From: 40-80 sp964503665
GTDB lineage: Bacteria > Bacteroidota > Bacteroidia > Flavobacteriales_D > Crocinitomicaceae
Direction: 5' to 3'
DNA: 64,000 bases
Assembly: GCA_964503665.1 (NCBI GenBank)
Contig: CAZDAR010000006.1
Location: 1-64,000 of the forward strand
Every line of letters begins with the position of its first letter. Positions within the stretch are counted from its first letter, which is position 1. A program made the translations under genes and the position numbers. This document shows positions 35,389 through 44,091 of this stretch, piece after piece. A model generated the notes under the pieces. That model searched no databases. It saw only the letters and a list, made by a program, of their open reading frames with translations, and was not told the DNA's origin.

Positions 35389-38106
35389 ATGATAAAAATC
35401 AGAAAATCAAGAATAATTCAAAAATACATGCCGGTTATTCTATTTTTATTTTTCACATTATTCTCTACTACTCTTTTGGGTCAAACAGGTGTAATCAGAG
35501 GAAATATTAGTGACTCCACATCGAAAGAGCCCTTAATTGGAGCAACCATTTTGATAGAAGGTTTGTCAATCGGAGCGATAAGCGATGATAATGGCGATTT
35601 TAGCATTAATCAAATTCCAATAGGCTCTTACCAACTGAAAAGTATTTATTTCTCCTATCAAACAGCTATTACGAATGCAGTAATAGTACGTTCAGGAGAT
35701 ACGACACACATAGCGATTGCATTGAGTCATGAAGAAAGCAATATCATCGAAGTTAAAGTTGTTGGGAGAATCAATCGTGAGTCTGAAACTGCACTTCTTA
35801 TGGAGCAAAAAAAAGCGCTTATTTCAACACAAAGTATTGGTGCACAGGAATTGTCTCGAAAAGGAGTGGGAGATGCTGAGTCCGCTGTTGCCAAAGTATC
35901 AGGGGTTTCCAAACAAGACGGCGATAAAAACGTTTTTATTCGAGGGCTGGAAGATCGTTATAATGTGACGTTACTGAATGGTTTGCCTATTCCTTCGGAA
36001 GATCCTGAATATAAAAACATTGACCTTGAAATTTTTGGAACGGACATGATTCAAAATATCGGTATAAATAAAGTTTTTTCAGCACAAAACATCGGTGATG
36101 TCGGAGGTGCAAGCATCAATATCAATTCAAAGGAAATGATAAAAGAGTATGATCTTAGCGTGAATATCTCGACCGGAATTAATGCTTCAGTAATTGGAAC
36201 AAAGTTTCAGAAACTTTCAGGCACGAATTACTTAGGTATTTCCAATGCCAAACGTCCTGTTTCTAATCAATTTGAGTTTGCTAATAAGCTCGATCCTTCT
36301 TTAATGAAATTACCACTTAATCAAAGTTATAAACTGTCAGGCGGAAAGCGTTTCAAATTTGGAAATAATGTATTGTCTGTTTTTGGTGTAGCGGCTCATA
36401 AAACCGCATTCTCATATACAGAAGGAATAGTTCGGAATACTAATACAGCAGGAATTATTTATCAAGACGAACAAGGAAGTCGCTATTCAAGTAAAATCGG
36501 TCAGTTGGGGCTTGCTAACGTGAAATATACGATAGGAAACAAACATTTTATCGCCTATAATTTCATGTTACTCCACTCAAACAGCCAATATATCGCTGAA
36601 TATAGTGGTAAAGATGTGGAGAAATTTCAAGATAGCGAAGCAGGAATGGGTTATATGAGAAGACAACAAACGAACGATAATTTGCTTCTTACACATCAAT
36701 TGTTATCCAAATGGAAATTGACAGAAAAATTAAATATTTCCGCCGATTTCTCCTACAATTCTATCAAAGGACTTGAACCTGACCGTAGGGAAAATTATCT
36801 TTCACAAAAAGATGATGGTACTTACGGATTAACGGGAAGTAATCGCCAGAAAAGATTTTTCTCGGAACTATTTCAAAAGGATTATTCCTCCAAAGTGATA
36901 TTAGATTACAAACTGAAAGATGCATATAATAGCGATTTTTCCAAAATATCTATCGGATTTAATGGCTACCTTTCCAATACAGATTTTGAAGCTGTTGAAT
37001 ATAACTTTTCTGCCGCTCCAGGTTCGTATACCATAACTGATATTACATTGGATAATGTTTATAATTCATCTAGTTATCAGGAGGGTAGATTTAAAATGAC
37101 GAAGGGCGTTCCCAATTCATACAATGTATCGAAAAATAGTTATTCCGCATTTGCAGAAGGTGTTTACCAATTGACAAAATCACTTGTAGGAAATGTCGGT
37201 TTCAGATTTGATTATGTGGATATGACAGTAGCGTATAATATCCTTGGCCGTATTGATACGAACATCATCGTGAAACCATATTATCTACCAAGTTTAAATC
37301 TGAAATACAACCTTAATGATAAAAACACACTTCGATTGGGTGTCAGTAAAACCTATACATTACCACAATCAAAAGAAATTTCTCCTTATCAATACGTAGA
37401 TATCAGTTTTGCAAGTGAAGGAAATCCTAAGCTGCAACCTTCCGATAATTATAATTTCGATTTGAAATGGGATAATTACTTCAGTCACTCGGAAATTATT
37501 TCTGTTGCGCTATTTTACAAACGTATTATAAATCCTATTAGTCGTGTCTACAAAGGTAATTCGGCAGGATTACTCACCTACGATAACATCAGTAAACATG
37601 CCGATGTTCTTGGTATAGAACTAGAAACAAGAAAGAATTTACACATTCAGAACCATACCTCCGAAAGTGGTACCAATAAACTTTCATTGGGTTTAAATGT
37701 TTCGTATATCTTTTCCGAATTGAAACTGGAACTAGTAAATACTCCAGAAAGAAAAACAAGTTTGGCGGGCTCGTCACCGTTTATTGCGAATATGGACATA
37801 ACCTATACTTACTCCAAAGATAAAAAGAGCCTGATGACTTCGCTTATTTATAATTATTTCAGCGATAAAATATACACCAATGGCACATTAGGATTTAAAG
37901 ATGTTATGGAAAAAGGAAGATCGACGTTAGATTTCGTTTTTTCGTACAAATTCAATAGCAAATTAGGAATAAATATAAAGTCCGCAAACTTGTTGAATCC
38001 TTCTTTTACATTAGTCCGAGAAAGTAGTGTTACCAACGAAAAAATAATCCTTAGTCAATATAAAAAAGGAATGAACATCAGCCTGGGTATCAGTATTAAT
38101 CTTTGA
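35389..38106 (+). CDS. TonB-dependent outer-membrane receptor
   Basis: 905 residues from ATG 35389; a longer frame from TTG 35356 is excluded because that codon lies in the promoter. A signal sequence (to TTLLGQ) leads into a carboxypeptidase-regulatory-like beta-sandwich (GVIRGNISDSTSKEPLIGATILIEG, about 40-120), then the plug domain (about 150-260: GDAESAVAKVSGVSKQDGDKNVFIRGLEDRYN, SININSKE) and a C-terminal beta-barrel ending GMNISLGISINL. No SusC-specific signature is seen. The Pho-box-like promoter suggests uptake of a phosphorus-containing compound under phosphate limitation. The lipoprotein gene 162 bp downstream is a likely partner. Confidence 0.9.
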   Translation: MIKIRKSRIIQKYMPVILFLFFTLFSTTLLGQTGVIRGNISDSTSKEPLIGATILIEGLSIGAISDDNGDFSINQIPIGSYQLKSIYFSYQTAITNAVIVRSGDTTHIAIALSHEESNIIEVKVVGRINRESETALLMEQKKALISTQSIGAQELSRKGVGDAESAVAKVSGVSKQDGDKNVFIRGLEDRYNVTLLNGLPIPSEDPEYKNIDLEIFGTDMIQNIGINKVFSAQNIGDVGGASININSKEMIKEYDLSVNISTGINASVIGTKFQKLSGTNYLGISNAKRPVSNQFEFANKLDPSLMKLPLNQSYKLSGGKRFKFGNNVLSVFGVAAHKTAFSYTEGIVRNTNTAGIIYQDEQGSRYSSKIGQLGLANVKYTIGNKHFIAYNFMLLHSNSQYIAEYSGKDVEKFQDSEAGMGYMRRQQTNDNLLLTHQLLSKWKLTEKLNISADFSYNSIKGLEPDRRENYLSQKDDGTYGLTGSNRQKRFFSELFQKDYSSKVILDYKLKDAYNSDFSKISIGFNGYLSNTDFEAVEYNFSAAPGSYTITDITLDNVYNSSSYQEGRFKMTKGVPNSYNVSKNSYSAFAEGVYQLTKSLVGNVGFRFDYVDMTVAYNILGRIDTNIIVKPYYLPSLNLKYNLNDKNTLRLGVSKTYTLPQSKEISPYQYVDISFASEGNPKLQPSDNYNFDLKWDNYFSHSEIISVALFYKRIINPISRVYKGNSAGLLTYDNISKHADVLGIELETRKNLHIQNHTSESGTNKLSLGLNVSYIFSELKLELVNTPERKTSLAGSSPFIANMDITYTYSKDKKSLMTSLIYNYFSDKIYTNGTLGFKDVMEKGRSTLDFVFSYKFNSKLGINIKSANLLNPSFTLVRESSVTNEKIILSQYKKGMNISLGISINL

Positions 38107-38268
38107 TACACTTTTCAATAGATAAAAGTATTAACTAAAAATAAGATAGTAATGGAAAAATAATAAAAGGAAAATGGTTGTAACCATCAGCCATTGCAAA
38201 TAGAAAAATAGAAGTGGTTTTAAAATCAAAGAAAAAACAAATAAACAATAATTTAAAATTAAATCAAA

Positions 38269-39507
38269 ATGAAAACAATTAAAAATGTAACAAAAACAGC
38301 AACGGCTTTCTTAATGGCTTTAGTCCTTGTAGTAAGCTTAGTTTCTTGTAAAAAAGAAGGATGCACCGACAGTTCGGCTTTAAACTATAGTTCAAAAGCA
38401 AAAAAGGACAATGGTTCTTGTAAATATGCCGCAGGTGAAAATGATCTAGTTGGAAGTATTTCAGGCACAAGGACCTTAGATGCCAATATTATTTACACCA
38501 TTACTGGACCTGTAATTGTTGAAGATGGTGGTGTTCTAGAAATCCCAGCGGGGACAATTATTAAAGCTAAAAAAGGGTTTAATAATTACATTCTCGTTTT
38601 ACAAGGTGGTAAAATTTATGCAAACGGTACAGCACAAAACCCGATTACTATGACAGCTGATATTGACAATGCTGAATCAGGACATTGGGGAGGTTTGATT
38701 ATCAACGGTAAAGCACCACTTTCAGATGGAACTATTGGAAGTACTGAAATTAGTTCGGCTTTCCAATATGGAGGTACAGACATTAATGATAATTCAGGCA
38801 TCATCACCTATTTAACTTTGGCCTACACAGGTGCGCGTTCAAGTGCAGATGTTGAGCATAACGGCTTAACATTAAATGGTGTAGGTGCAGGAACGACAAT
38901 TGAAAACGTTTATATTCTTCACGCTTCTGATGACGGAATCGAATTTTTCGGAGGTACTGTAAATGTTACAAACCTTTTAGTTGTGAATAGCGATGACGAT
39001 ATGTTTGACTTCACTCAAGGTTATGCAGGTACATTGGAAAATGCGTATGGAATTTGGGAAGTTGGTTATTCAAGCACAGAATCAGATCCAAGAGGAATGG
39101 AAGTGGATGGTAACTTAGACGGAAATTTCCCTACACAACTTGGACAATCCAATTTTACAGTAAAAAATGTAACATTTGACCTACGCTTGGTTCAAGCTAC
39201 TGACGGCGATGTTTCGAATGTAACCAACAAAATGCAGGATGTTATTAAAATACGTAGAAGTGCGAAAGTAAATGTTATAAATGCACTTTTGAAAGGTTTA
39301 GGAACGGTTGTCGATTTAATTGATTTTAAAGATGGGAAAGGAGATGGAGACATTACATCAACGATTAGCCTAACGAACAATTTGACATCGGAACAAGTTT
39401 TAGGAAAACAAGTTAATCCTGAAACAGGATATGATAATGCCATCATTGAGTCTGGAAATACAGGATGTCCAACATCTATTTTCGCATGGACAAAGTATAA
39501 TTTTTAA
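38269..39507 (+). CDS. Surface lipoprotein with Cys-containing GCTD module and beta-helix-like body
   Basis: 412 residues. The lipobox ends at C27 (SLVSCKKEG). Immediately after is GCTDSSALNYSSKAKKDNGSC, a clear example of the short GCTDxxAxNYxxxAxxDxGSC module common in Bacteroidota surface proteins. The rest (about 60-412) has a rhythm of short beta-strands and Gly/Asn turns (GVLEIPAGTIIKAKKG, IENVYILHASDDGIEFFGGTVNVTNLLVVNSDDDMFDF) that suggests a right-handed beta-helix. It follows the Pho-type TonB receptor and is probably its surface partner, acting on or binding a phosphorus substrate; that is inference. A strong terminator follows. Confidence 0.82.
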   Translation: MKTIKNVTKTATAFLMALVLVVSLVSCKKEGCTDSSALNYSSKAKKDNGSCKYAAGENDLVGSISGTRTLDANIIYTITGPVIVEDGGVLEIPAGTIIKAKKGFNNYILVLQGGKIYANGTAQNPITMTADIDNAESGHWGGLIINGKAPLSDGTIGSTEISSAFQYGGTDINDNSGIITYLTLAYTGARSSADVEHNGLTLNGVGAGTTIENVYILHASDDGIEFFGGTVNVTNLLVVNSDDDMFDFTQGYAGTLENAYGIWEVGYSSTESDPRGMEVDGNLDGNFPTQLGQSNFTVKNVTFDLRLVQATDGDVSNVTNKMQDVIKIRRSAKVNVINALLKGLGTVVDLIDFKDGKGDGDITSTISLTNNLTSEQVLGKQVNPETGYDNAIIESGNTGCPTSIFAWTKYNF

Positions 39508-39562
39508 TTGAAACAACGCTTTTAAAAGGGTTATAATTATCTTTTCATTGAACGTTTACTCC

Positions 39563-39597
39563 CTCCATTGGTTCATTTAACCAATGGAGTTTTTTTG
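39563..39597 (+). terminator. Terminator after the beta-helix lipoprotein gene
   Basis: Perfect 11-bp stem CTCCATTGGTT / AACCAATGGAG, five-base loop, then a T run. Confidence 0.9.
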
Positions 39598-39750
39598 TTT
39601 TAATGTCGATTTTCAAATTCGTTTGCTCTCGTCCATTAGATTCAAAATACTGCGTTTTGTGTTCTTTGGCTCTAAATAATTATACCCAAATAAAATCTTC
39701 GGAAATTTCAAACAAAAAATACAATTATAACAAATCCCGCTTTTTTCGCT

Positions 39751-39758
39751 TACCTTTG
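39751..39758 (+). promoter_or_regulatory. -7 promoter box of lepA (TACCTTTG)
   Basis: Exact TAnnTTTG match 22 nt before the start codon. Confidence 0.6.
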
Positions 39759-39780
39759 CAAGTTGAACTTATAAATCTAT

Positions 39781-41577
39781 ATGGAGAATATTCGTAATTT
39801 TTGCATCATTGCACATATTGACCACGGAAAGAGCACATTAGCCGACCGATTGTTACAATTTACAGGAACAATTTCAGATCGCGATATGCAAAATCAAGCT
39901 TTGGACGATATGGACTTGGAGCGTGAACGTGGTATAACGATTAAAAGCCACGCAATTCAAATGAATTACAAATATAAGGGAGAGGAATATGTATTAAATC
40001 TTATTGATACTCCCGGACACGTCGATTTTTCGTATGAAGTTTCTCGTTCTATTGCTGCGTGTGAAGGCGCTTTATTAATTGTAGACGCTACACAAGGTAT
40101 TGAAGCTCAAACAATTTCAAATTTATATCTCGCTATCGAGCATGATTTAGAAATTATTCCGATATTGAATAAAATGGACTTGCCAAGTGCCATGCCAGAA
40201 GAAGTAACCGATCAGATTGTCGAATTAATTGGATGTGATCCTTCTGATGTAATTCCAGCATCCGGAAAAACTGGACTCGGTGTAGAAGATATTCTGACCG
40301 CTGTTATTGAACGTATTCATCCACCAACAGGTGATGTAGATGCGCCTTTGCAAGCGATGATTTTTGACTCTGTATATAATTCATTTAGAGGTGTTATCGC
40401 CTACTTCCGAGTAAGAAACGGTGTGATTCATGCAGGTGAAAAAGTGAAGTTCTTCAATACAGATAGAACCTACAATGCTGACGAAATTGGTATTTTAAAA
40501 ATGGGATTGGTTTCCAAAAAAGAAGTAAGAGCTGGCGACGTTGGCTATATTATTTCAGGAATCAAACAAGCCAATGAAGTAAAGGTTGGAGATACAATTA
40601 CCTCTGTTGCAAACCCATGCCAAACGCCTGTCAAAGGGTTTGAGGACGTTAAACCAATGGTTTTTGCAGGGATATATCCTGTTGAGACAGATGAGTACGA
40701 AGAGTTACGTTATTCCATGGAAAAACTGCAATTGAATGACTCCTCTTTGGTTTTTGAACCAGAGTCATCTGCTGCGTTAGGATTTGGTTTTCGATGTGGA
40801 TTCTTAGGAATGTTACATATGGAAATCATTCAAGAGCGTTTAGAGCGTGAATTTAACATGACCGTTATTACTACCGTTCCAAACGTTTCTTACTACTGTT
40901 ATATGGACAGAGAGCCAGATACAAGAATCATCATTAACAATCCTTCTGAACTTCCTGATCCTTCTGCTATTAACCGTATTGAAGAACCTTATATTAGAGC
41001 GCAAGTCATTACTAAATCTGAATATGTCGGATCGGTGATGAAATTATGTATCGATAAACGAGGTGAGTTAAAAAATCAAGTGTATCTGACCCAAGATCGC
41101 GTTGAAATAACTTTTGAAATGCCTTTAGCAGAAATAGTATTCGACTTTTATGATCGTTTAAAATCTATCTCCAGAGGATATGCTTCATTTGACTATCATC
41201 CAGTAGATTATAAACAATCAGATCTCATTAAAATGGATTTGATGTTAAACGGCGAGCCATTAGACGCTTTATCTGCATTAGTTCACAGAAGCAATGCGCA
41301 TGATTTAGGAAAGAAAATTTGTGTCAAGTTGAAAGAATTAATTCCTAGGCAACAATTTGAAATACCAATTCAAGCAGCTATCGGAGCTAAGATTATCGCA
41401 AGAGAAACGATTAAAGCACTAAGGAAAGACGTTACTGCAAAATGTTATGGTGGTGATATCACTCGTAAACGTAAATTGTTAGAAAAACAAAAAGAAGGTA
41501 AAAAGCGTATGCGTCAAGTTGGTAGAGTAGAAGTTCCTCAGGAAGCATTTATGGCGGTATTGAAGTTGAATGATTAG
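39781..41577 (+). CDS. lepA: Elongation factor 4 (LepA) GTPase
   Basis: 598 residues, the standard LepA length. G1 AHIDHGKST (11-19), the switch region GITIKSHAIQM, G3 DTPGHVDF and G4 NKMDLP identify the translational GTPase. The LepA-specific C-terminal domain is present (VGRVEVPQEAFMAVLKL), with GFRCGFLGMLHMEIIQERLEREF in the middle. It acts on stalled or mis-translocated ribosomes and is highly conserved. A consensus promoter lies just upstream. Confidence 0.97.
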   Translation: MENIRNFCIIAHIDHGKSTLADRLLQFTGTISDRDMQNQALDDMDLERERGITIKSHAIQMNYKYKGEEYVLNLIDTPGHVDFSYEVSRSIAACEGALLIVDATQGIEAQTISNLYLAIEHDLEIIPILNKMDLPSAMPEEVTDQIVELIGCDPSDVIPASGKTGLGVEDILTAVIERIHPPTGDVDAPLQAMIFDSVYNSFRGVIAYFRVRNGVIHAGEKVKFFNTDRTYNADEIGILKMGLVSKKEVRAGDVGYIISGIKQANEVKVGDTITSVANPCQTPVKGFEDVKPMVFAGIYPVETDEYEELRYSMEKLQLNDSSLVFEPESSAALGFGFRCGFLGMLHMEIIQERLEREFNMTVITTVPNVSYYCYMDREPDTRIIINNPSELPDPSAINRIEEPYIRAQVITKSEYVGSVMKLCIDKRGELKNQVYLTQDRVEITFEMPLAEIVFDFYDRLKSISRGYASFDYHPVDYKQSDLIKMDLMLNGEPLDALSALVHRSNAHDLGKKICVKLKELIPRQQFEIPIQAAIGAKIIARETIKALRKDVTAKCYGGDITRKRKLLEKQKEGKKRMRQVGRVEVPQEAFMAVLKLND

Positions 41578-41659
41578 AAAATTTGAATTCTAATCATTAT
41601 CTTCCATTTTCGTTTTGTTAGCGGAATGGTAAAAAAAGTTTTTTCTCCAATTTCTACCG

Positions 41660-41667
41660 TATTTTTA
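41660..41667 (+). promoter_or_regulatory. Near-consensus -7 box of MFS transporter gene (TATTTTTA)
   Basis: One mismatch from TAnnTTTG, 19 nt before the start codon. Confidence 0.35.
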
Positions 41668-41686
41668 CAAATTCTTATATTAAATT

Positions 41687-42859
41687 ATGAGTCAAAAGGA
41701 AAAACTTTGGAATAAAGACTTTATCATTGCTTGCTTGACATATTTTCTAATAGCGTGTGCATTTTTTCTCTTAATGCCAACGATACCTTTATACTTATCT
41801 GAAAAATTAAATGTAGAGCCTTCCAAAATTGGTATCGTTCTTTCATCCTATGCCATTGCATTACTTATCGTACGTCCATTCAGTGGTTTCTTGGTCGATG
41901 TTTATTCGCGAAAATCATTACTCCTCGTCGGTACAATGCTCTTCGTAGCTATATTTTTTGGCTATTACTTTGCTTTTACCGTTATATTTTTCATCATCCT
42001 TCGCTTTATTCACGGCTTGTTTTGGGGATTAACCGCTGTTTCAGCAAACACTGTTGCAATTGACATCATTCCATCCACACGAAGAGCTGAAGGTATTGGC
42101 TACTTTGGTGTCAACGGAAATATTGCCATGGCAATTGCGCCCTTCTTAGGAGTGAAATTATACTCTGGATATGGCTTTAATGCATTGATAACCGGTTCTA
42201 TAATAATGGGTATTGCTTCTATTTTAACCGCTAGTTTTATCAAAGTACCAAAAAGAGAAAAGATCACTGAAAATCAACCGATATCTTTAGACCGATTTAT
42301 ATTAGTGAAAGGATTACCAATCATGGGAAACCAACTACTTCTATCTTTTGGCTGGGGAACCTTAGTTGCTTATGCTGTTTTATATGGTAAAGATATAGGT
42401 ATTGAAAATGCAGGTGTGTTCTTTTTGTTTTTAGCTGCTGGTATTATTTCATCAAGGATAACATCAGGAAAATTGGTAGACAAAGGATATCTACACCAAA
42501 TAATGGTGATAGCTATTTTCTTAATCGGTATGGGATTCATCGGTTTTGCAAAATTTCACAATGTATATTCCTACAACATTTGCGCCTTTATGATCGGCAT
42601 TGGTTATGGAACACTTTTCCCTGCTTTACAAACCATTTACATCAATATGGCACCTGCTTCACAAAGAGGAACAGCCAACTCAACGTATTTAACAGGTTTT
42701 GATTTAGGTATAGGATTAGGAATGTTGATTGGAGCGTACTTAGGTGGAAAATACGGATTTGCAAACATGTACCTGATTACTGGATTAGGTTCATTTGTAG
42801 CCTTGTTGATTTACTGGTTTAACTCACGAAAAGTGTATGAAAAACATCGATTATCATAA
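41687..42859 (+). CDS. Major facilitator superfamily transporter
   Basis: 390 residues with about 12 predicted membrane helices. The MFS loop motif between helices 2 and 3 is GFLVDVYSRKSLLLVG, and FIHGLFWGLTAVSANTVAIDIIPSTRRAEGIGYFG matches the helix 4-5 pattern of drug-efflux-like carriers. The substrate is unknown. A near-consensus -7 box lies 19 nt upstream. It is followed after 106 bp by a response regulator gene with its own promoter. Confidence 0.88.
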   Translation: MSQKEKLWNKDFIIACLTYFLIACAFFLLMPTIPLYLSEKLNVEPSKIGIVLSSYAIALLIVRPFSGFLVDVYSRKSLLLVGTMLFVAIFFGYYFAFTVIFFIILRFIHGLFWGLTAVSANTVAIDIIPSTRRAEGIGYFGVNGNIAMAIAPFLGVKLYSGYGFNALITGSIIMGIASILTASFIKVPKREKITENQPISLDRFILVKGLPIMGNQLLLSFGWGTLVAYAVLYGKDIGIENAGVFFLFLAAGIISSRITSGKLVDKGYLHQIMVIAIFLIGMGFIGFAKFHNVYSYNICAFMIGIGYGTLFPALQTIYINMAPASQRGTANSTYLTGFDLGIGLGMLIGAYLGGKYGFANMYLITGLGSFVALLIYWFNSRKVYEKHRLS

Positions 42860-42920
42860 TCTTTGATAGAATTTTAAACGACATATAGTCAAAATTCATC
42901 CTCATATCATCTAAGTTTTA

Positions 42921-42928
42921 TAACTTTA
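42921..42928 (+). promoter_or_regulatory. Near-consensus -7 box of response regulator gene (TAACTTTA)
   Basis: One mismatch from TAnnTTTG, 37 nt before the TTG start. Confidence 0.35.
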
Positions 42929-42965
42929 TCCAATAGAAATAAATAACGTTTAAAAAGAGGCACCT

Positions 42966-43664
42966 TTGAAGAAAATTTATCTTGTTGAAGACGAACAGAA
43001 CCTTGCTGATATTATCCGCTTGAATCTTGAGATGGAAGGATACTCTGTTGAACACACCACTAAAGGATCTTCTGCATTTAGTTTTGCATCTAATATTAAT
43101 GAATTTGACTTGGTCATTCTAGATATTATGTTGCCAGAAGTTTCTGGAATTACAATTTGTAAAGAGATTCGGAAATTCTCTAATATTCCCGTACTTTTCC
43201 TTTCTGCAAAGGGAACTACCCAGGACCGTATCAACGGGTTGAAAGTGGGTGGAAATGATTATTTACCCAAACCATTCGACTTAGAAGAACTCTTATTAAA
43301 AGTACAAATTTTACTAAATGGTATCGATGTATTAAAACAAGAGTCGAAATTATTGAATTATATTATCAACAATAAAGAAATAAACTTTCTGACGTTTGAA
43401 ATTACTGACTTGGCTACAAATGAACGAATAACGCTCTCTAAGCGGGAGATTGATTTATTGAAATTGTTTATCCACAACAAAGAAAGGGCCATCTCTAGAG
43501 ATGAAATCTTAACCGAACTTTGGGATGCCAATCAGTATCCAACGACTCGAACAATTGATAATTATATTCTTACTTTTAGGAAAATATTTGAAACAGACCC
43601 CAAACACCCAGTATACTTCTACAGTATCCGAAGTGTAGGTTACCGATTTACAGATGGAAAATAA
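42966..43664 (+). CDS. OmpR/PhoB-class response regulator (TTG start), orphan
   Basis: 232 residues starting at TTG 42966, with AGAGG about eight bases upstream as a clear ribosome site, unusual here because most genes in this lineage lack one. Receiver domain: D9/E10, phosphoacceptor D53 in VILDIMLPE, FLSAKG and LPKPFD. The winged-helix domain covers about 130-230 (TRTIDNYILTFRKIFE...RSVGYRF). No histidine kinase is adjacent. The gene overlaps the dCMP deaminase gene by 11 bp, which then overlaps an S41 protease gene, so the regulator belongs to a tightly coupled metabolic unit. Its targets are unknown. Confidence 0.9.
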   Translation: MKKIYLVEDEQNLADIIRLNLEMEGYSVEHTTKGSSAFSFASNINEFDLVILDIMLPEVSGITICKEIRKFSNIPVLFLSAKGTTQDRINGLKVGGNDYLPKPFDLEELLLKVQILLNGIDVLKQESKLLNYIINNKEINFLTFEITDLATNERITLSKREIDLLKLFIHNKERAISRDEILTELWDANQYPTTRTIDNYILTFRKIFETDPKHPVYFYSIRSVGYRFTDGK

Positions 43665-44091
43665 AAACAAACAACTTAGATATGATTCTGCCTATTTGCG
43701 AATGGCTACGGAATGGGGACAACTATCTCATTGTACTCGTAAAAGAGTCGGAGCACTAATTGTAAAAGATAATATGATTATCTCCGATGGATACAATGGT
43801 ACGCCCGCAGGATTTGATAATTGTTGTGAAAATGATTCTGGTGAAACGCACTGGTATGTTCTTCATGCGGAAGCAAATGCCATCTTGAAAGTGGCGAAGT
43901 CAACCAATAATTGTGTGGGTGCTACACTTTATCTAACGCTTTCTCCTTGTAGAGATTGCAGTAAGCTAATCATACAAGCTGGAATCACACGATTAGTATT
44001 TATGAATACTTATAAAGATACTACTGGAGTCGATTTCTTAAGACAAGCGGGAATCATCGTTGAACAAATAGAAAAACCAATTAATGAATAA
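43654..44091 (+). CDS. dCMP deaminase
   Basis: 145 residues of the cytidine/deoxycytidylate deaminase fold. Zinc and catalytic residues are H71 and E73 in HAEANA and C99/C102 in SPCRDC. The N-terminal YLRMATEWGQLSHCTRKRVGALIVKDNMIISDGYNGTP region is typical of ComEB-like deoxycytidylate deaminases. It converts dCMP to dUMP, the precursor of dTMP. It overlaps the response regulator upstream by 11 bp and the S41 protease gene downstream by 8 bp. A deoxyribose-phosphate aldolase gene lies 6 bp after that protease, giving a deoxynucleotide theme to the cluster. Confidence 0.93.
   Translation: MENKNKQLRYDSAYLRMATEWGQLSHCTRKRVGALIVKDNMIISDGYNGTPAGFDNCCENDSGETHWYVLHAEANAILKVAKSTNNCVGATLYLTLSPCRDCSKLIIQAGITRLVFMNTYKDTTGVDFLRQAGIIVEQIEKPINE

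Noticed and set aside
38174..38187. Palindrome ATGGTTGTAACCAT before the lipoprotein gene as a Pho operator
   Set aside because: It has one GTAAC but no 11-bp repeats; other GTAAT/GTATT words nearby are 31 and 21 bp apart, out of register.
39603..39797. Open frame of 64 codons before lepA
   Set aside because: It runs through the lepA promoter box and overlaps the lepA start; its translation has no recognisable feature.
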